From assembly GCA_964435165.1 (NCBI GenBank), contig CAYSXY010000032.1, positions 1 to 23,165 of the forward strand: a stretch of DNA of 23,165 nt. Direction: 5' to 3'. Origin of the DNA: CAYSXY01 sp964435165 (GTDB taxonomy: Bacteria; Pseudomonadota; Alphaproteobacteria; Rickettsiales; RI-342). Position 1 is the stretch's first letter, and every line of letters begins with the position of its first letter. Position numbers and translations under genes: made by a program. This document shows, one piece after another, positions 20,779 to 23,165 of this stretch. The notes under the pieces were generated by a model that searched no databases, had not been told where the DNA came from, and saw only the letters and a list, made by a program, of their open reading frames with translations.

Positions 20779-20896
20779 TGTCATTCCCGAGAGCACAGCG
20801 CCTAAGCGCGTAGCGAGTCGGGAATCTCTTTATCGTCTATAGCCAGAAACAGAGTGGAATAGGGATATAGAGATTCCTGCCTTCGCAGAAATGACA
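20779..20896. repeat. Composite interspersed repeat (two hairpins, inward ATCT ends)
   Basis: A 118-base element bounded by TGTCAT and ATGACA. ATTCCCGA (20783-20790) pairs with TCGGGAAT (20818-20825); ATTCCTGC (20873-20880), loop CTTC, pairs with GCAGAAAT (20885-20892) with one mismatch. AATCTCT and AGAGATT face each other between them. It is the same build as the copy at 14205-14299, with different stem sequences. It lies between convergent lysS and the methyltransferase gene, where it could stop transcription from both sides. Confidence 0.8.
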
Positions 20897-20969
20897 TGCT
20901 AACGTCATCGCTAGCTGAATATCATGAGGTGTAGCGATCCAATATCAGAATATGGGCGTTCTGGATTAC

Positions 20970-21605
20970 TTATCGTTTCTGGAACACACAGGCCCAGCCG
21001 AGAAAGTTGGTGAGGCCTTTGGTGGTGCCGTAACGGCAGCGCGCCATGTAGTGAATCATAAATTGCGGCTCGACGATGCGTACTATCTCTAAGGCCGAAA
21101 GGCGTGGATAGCCGAATTCTTCCGCGTTTTTTTTATCACGGTTATCCATACTGCCAGAAATATGCACCCACACCCCGTCCGGCTCCAGCAGATCATACAC
21201 CGTCTGGCAAAAGCGCTGACGGTCGTCTTCCTGCAAAAAAGTGTGCATGCAACCTTTGTCAAACACCGTGTTAAATTGGCGCTTGGGCGGCTCGACCATG
21301 ATATCGGCCTGCCAGATGGTGGCTGGCACGGTTGCCTTGTGGGTTTGTTCGCGGGCCTGACGCACCGCTTCTTCTGAAATATCGACACCGTGATAATGAT
21401 AACCCTGCTGCGCCAGCCATACGGCATTGGTGCCAAGGCCGCAGCCAATCTCCAGCACCGACTTGCCGGGCTGCACAAAATGGGTGAAGAGCTGCATCAT
21501 CTCAGGCGACGGCTCGGTGTCCTCCCACGGCGTATCGCCTTCGACAAACCGTTTGTTCCAGTCCTGCGTCCATTGTTTGGGCTGGGTGAGCTGATTTTCT
21601 ACCAT
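20970..21605 (-). CDS. SAM-dependent methyltransferase (TPMT/TehB-like)
   Basis: A 211-residue class I methyltransferase. Motif I is LEIGCGLGTNA at residues 51-61, an acidic residue for the SAM ribose lies in GVDISEEA at about 73-80, and the motif following is WQADIM. The N-terminal WNKRFVEGDTPWEDTEPSP resembles thiopurine S-methyltransferase-like and TehB-like enzymes, which methylate small molecules including chalcogen compounds; the substrate here is not known. The ATG at 21605 is preferred to the in-frame TTG at 21617, though neither has a clear ribosome binding site. It ends 73 bases from the composite repeat, convergent with lysS. The cyclic-nucleotide-binding gene is upstream on the same strand. 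Confidence 0.82.
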   Translation of the reverse strand: MVENQLTQPKQWTQDWNKRFVEGDTPWEDTEPSPEMMQLFTHFVQPGKSVLEIGCGLGTNAVWLAQQGYHYHGVDISEEAVRQAREQTHKATVPATIWQADIMVEPPKRQFNTVFDKGCMHTFLQEDDRQRFCQTVYDLLEPDGVWVHISGSMDNRDKKNAEEFGYPRLSALEIVRIVEPQFMIHYMARCRYGTTKGLTNFLGWACVFQKR

Positions 21606-21658
21606 AGACAAGAGCAACCATGTCGTTAGCGGAGGCTATTTTGGAGGCAGTTTTAGGC

Positions 21659-21678
21659 AAAAAACCGCGAGAAAGCGG
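21659..21678 (-). terminator. Weak terminator after the cNMP-binding gene
   Basis: On the minus strand CCGC, a 6-base loop, GCGG is followed directly by TTTTTT. The T-run is good but the stem is only four base pairs. It lies about 80 bases past the cNMP-binding protein stop and upstream of the methyltransferase start. Confidence 0.4.
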
Positions 21679-21759
21679 ATTGTACACGAAAGTAGATGAG
21701 CATTTCGAGCATTTTTTAACGACAACATGCCCCGAAAAAGTCCAGCTAGCGATATGGTT

Positions 21760-22107
21760 TTATTTCTTTTGCTGGCGGATGATATTCAGCATCAGCTTAA
21801 ATAACACCTGAATCATCTTATCCGCCTCGCGGATTTTCTGTTGAATATGCACTTTATCAATGGTGGTGCAGACCGTGTCGGTGACGGCTTTGACCGTTGC
21901 GGCGCGCTGTGAGTTATCGATCAGGGCCAGCTCACCGAATACCGCCCCTTCGCCGAGTGTTGTCAGCACTTTTTTCTCACCATCAATGATTTTGGATACC
22001 TCGACCTTGCCGCTGACAATGATATAGGCCATATTCCCCGCCTCACCTTCACGGAAGATAATCTGGTCTGCAAGAAATTTGCGTGTACCGGTATGGGCCG
22101 TGCTCAT
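21760..22107 (-). CDS. Stand-alone cyclic nucleotide-binding domain protein
   Basis: A 115-residue protein that is essentially one cNMP-binding (CAP_ED) domain. After an N-terminal strand pattern (IIFREGEAGNMAYIIVSGKV) the phosphate-binding cassette FGELALIDNSQRAATV lies at residues 57-72, with the Glu59 and Arg68 that contact the ribose and cyclic phosphate in this family. A C-terminal helix with basic end follows (about 88-115). No DNA-binding, kinase or channel domain is attached, so it may bind a partner in trans or act as a ligand buffer. The ATG has an AGGA about 10 bases upstream. The gene is divergent from the HAD hydrolase gene. The domain is clear; ligand and partner are unknown. 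Confidence 0.88.
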   Translation of the reverse strand: MSTAHTGTRKFLADQIIFREGEAGNMAYIIVSGKVEVSKIIDGEKKVLTTLGEGAVFGELALIDNSQRAATVKAVTDTVCTTIDKVHIQQKIREADKMIQVLFKLMLNIIRQQKK

Positions 22108-22209
22108 GGGTGATATCCTGCTGTCACATCGCTGGACTTGTTGCCAGCAACCCTCTCTTTCGATATGTCCTCATTCTTGTTGTATCGCGGTCCTGTTAAT
22201 GGAGTCTAA

Positions 22210-23103
22210 ATGTCTGCCTCTTCCTTGCCTTCATATGAGTGGATTGCCTCACTGGATGAGCTTTTTGACCATTATGACGGGTTTATTGTTGATTTATGGG
22301 GCGTGATTCATGATGGCACGGCGCTGTATCCAAATGTGCTGCCCGCTCTTGACCGTCTGCATGAAGCAGGAAAACAGGTCATTTTTCTCTCCAATGCGCC
22401 GCGCCGTGCTGCCAAGGCAGCACACCGGCTCGGGGAATTGGGCATTGCGGATGCGCTTTATCGTGCCGTTTATACTTCCGGTGAACATACATGGCACCAT
22501 CTGGCCCAATGGGCGGCCGGACAGCAGCCCAAAACACCTCGCCACCTGTTTTTAGGGCCGGAGCGTGATGCCGAGTTGGCCGATGGCCTGCCGATGGAGG
22601 AAGTCACTCGTCCGCAAGACGCTGATCTGATTCTCAATGTCGGCCTGCATGATGAAGACCGTGACATCTCGCGCTATCGTGACGTGCTGGCGGAGTGCGC
22701 TGCCCTGAATCTTCCGATGATTTGCGCCAATCCTGATCTTTGGGTGGTCAAACAAACCGGTGAACGCCTGCCCTGCGCCGGGCTGCTTGCCGAACATTAT
22801 GAAACGCTGGGCGGCAACTCGAGCTATATCGGCAAACCGTACCCTGATGTGTATCATCAATGTTTTGCCATGTTCAACGACGTGCCAAAAGAACGGATTG
22901 TGGCGGTCGGTGACAATCTGGATACCGATATTCTGGGTGGCAATCAGGCAGGGATTGATACGCTGCTCATCACCGGCGGTGTTTTATCCGTCGCCTTTGG
23001 CCACGCACCAGAAGAGCGACCCGATGGGACTATATTAAAAGCAGCAATTATGGATGCCAAGGCAACTCCGCGTTGGCTGGCAACGGGGTTTGCGGTTGTG
23101 TAA
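22210..23103 (+). CDS. HAD-superfamily hydrolase, subclass IIA
   Basis: A 297-residue protein of the HAD-IIA family (NagD/PNPase-like fold with a C2 cap), of the type common in alphaproteobacteria (TIGR01459, as I recall). Motif I is VDLWGVIHDG with the nucleophile D28; the usual second Asp is W30. Motif II is LSNAPRR (S61), motif III Lys is in GKPYPD at about 208-213, and motif IV is VGDNLDTDI. Loss of the second Asp is typical of this subgroup and makes ordinary phosphatase activity uncertain. GGAG 5 bases upstream supports the ATG at 22210. It is divergent from the cNMP-binding gene across about 100 bases that show only small hairpins. Confidence 0.88.
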   Translation: MSASSLPSYEWIASLDELFDHYDGFIVDLWGVIHDGTALYPNVLPALDRLHEAGKQVIFLSNAPRRAAKAAHRLGELGIADALYRAVYTSGEHTWHHLAQWAAGQQPKTPRHLFLGPERDAELADGLPMEEVTRPQDADLILNVGLHDEDRDISRYRDVLAECAALNLPMICANPDLWVVKQTGERLPCAGLLAEHYETLGGNSSYIGKPYPDVYHQCFAMFNDVPKERIVAVGDNLDTDILGGNQAGIDTLLITGGVLSVAFGHAPEERPDGTILKAAIMDAKATPRWLATGFAVV

Positions 23104-23165
23104 ACCTTAAATATTTCATATTATTTTCACATTGCTATGGTATGCACTATTCATTTGGAAAATAA
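23104..23165. other. AT-rich end of window
   Basis: 62 bases after the HAD gene with no convincing terminator or gene. An ATG at 23135 opens a frame to the window end but has no ribosome binding site, so it is not called. Confidence 0.3.

Noticed and set aside
8921..20896. CRISPR array or insertion sequence as explanation of the repeats
   Set aside because: Copies are kilobases apart, vary in sequence, have no regular spacer and no transposase or cas gene nearby.
21620..21811. 63-residue plus-strand ORF between the methyltransferase and cNMP-binding genes
   Set aside because: It overlaps the end of the cNMP-binding gene and the terminator candidate, has no ribosome binding site and ends in an unnatural hydrophobic/aromatic run. 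Kept out as unsupported.
23135..23165. Start of a further plus-strand gene at the window end
   Set aside because: Only about ten codons are visible and no ribosome binding site precedes the ATG.

Overview
The window looks like ordinary chromosome from an alphaproteobacterium with roughly 50% GC. The evidence is a class I (archaeal-type) lysyl-tRNA synthetase, a short GltX2-type glutamyl-tRNA synthetase, a DUF2336 protein, a HAD-IIA hydrolase of the DxWGV type, a type A RNase P RNA with an alphaproteobacterial-looking 3' end, and an EtfBA pair. The genus cannot be fixed from sequence alone. No prophage, insertion sequence, CRISPR array, tRNA or rRNA gene was found.

Layout. 1-3.9 kb (+ strand): a TerB/J-domain co-chaperone, an EamA-family exporter, an unrecognised small protein, a peptidoglycan amidase with a C-terminal PG-binding domain, then the RNase P RNA gene only about 20 bases after the amidase stop. 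3.9-8.8 kb (- strand): a DUF2336 protein behind an operator-like palindrome, rpsD with its own promoter and a long hairpin-rich leader, a very acidic 587-residue protein with one EF-hand loop, and a TrmJ/SpoU tRNA methyltransferase. 8.9-16.0 kb (- strand): citramalate synthase, a frameshifted GIY-YIG gene, cysS, gltX and nadE, separated by hairpin repeats. 16.1-18.9 kb (- strand): an unrecognised helical protein and etfB-etfA. 19.0-20.8 kb (+ strand): a 60-residue lipoprotein overlapping lysS, divergent from etfBA. 20.9-23.1 kb: a SAM methyltransferase and a stand-alone cyclic-nucleotide-binding protein (both -), then a HAD-family hydrolase (+).

Most genes are housekeeping: translation (rpsD, cysS, gltX, lysS, trmJ, rnpB), cofactor and amino-acid synthesis (nadE, cimA), electron transfer (etfBA) and wall turnover (amidase). 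No multi-gene novel system is evident. The most interesting signals are: (1) a family of REP/BIME-like hairpin repeats with GTCAT at one end and ATCT at the other, in six intergenic gaps between 8.9 and 20.9 kb and seen in none of the gaps before that; (2) an internal block of cysS with about 33% GC, suggesting a mosaic gene; (3) the acidic EF-hand protein between rpsD and trmJ; (4) the structured rpsD leader; (5) the lipoprotein-lysS overlap. Every call rests on reading the sequence and remembered family motifs; no database search was run.
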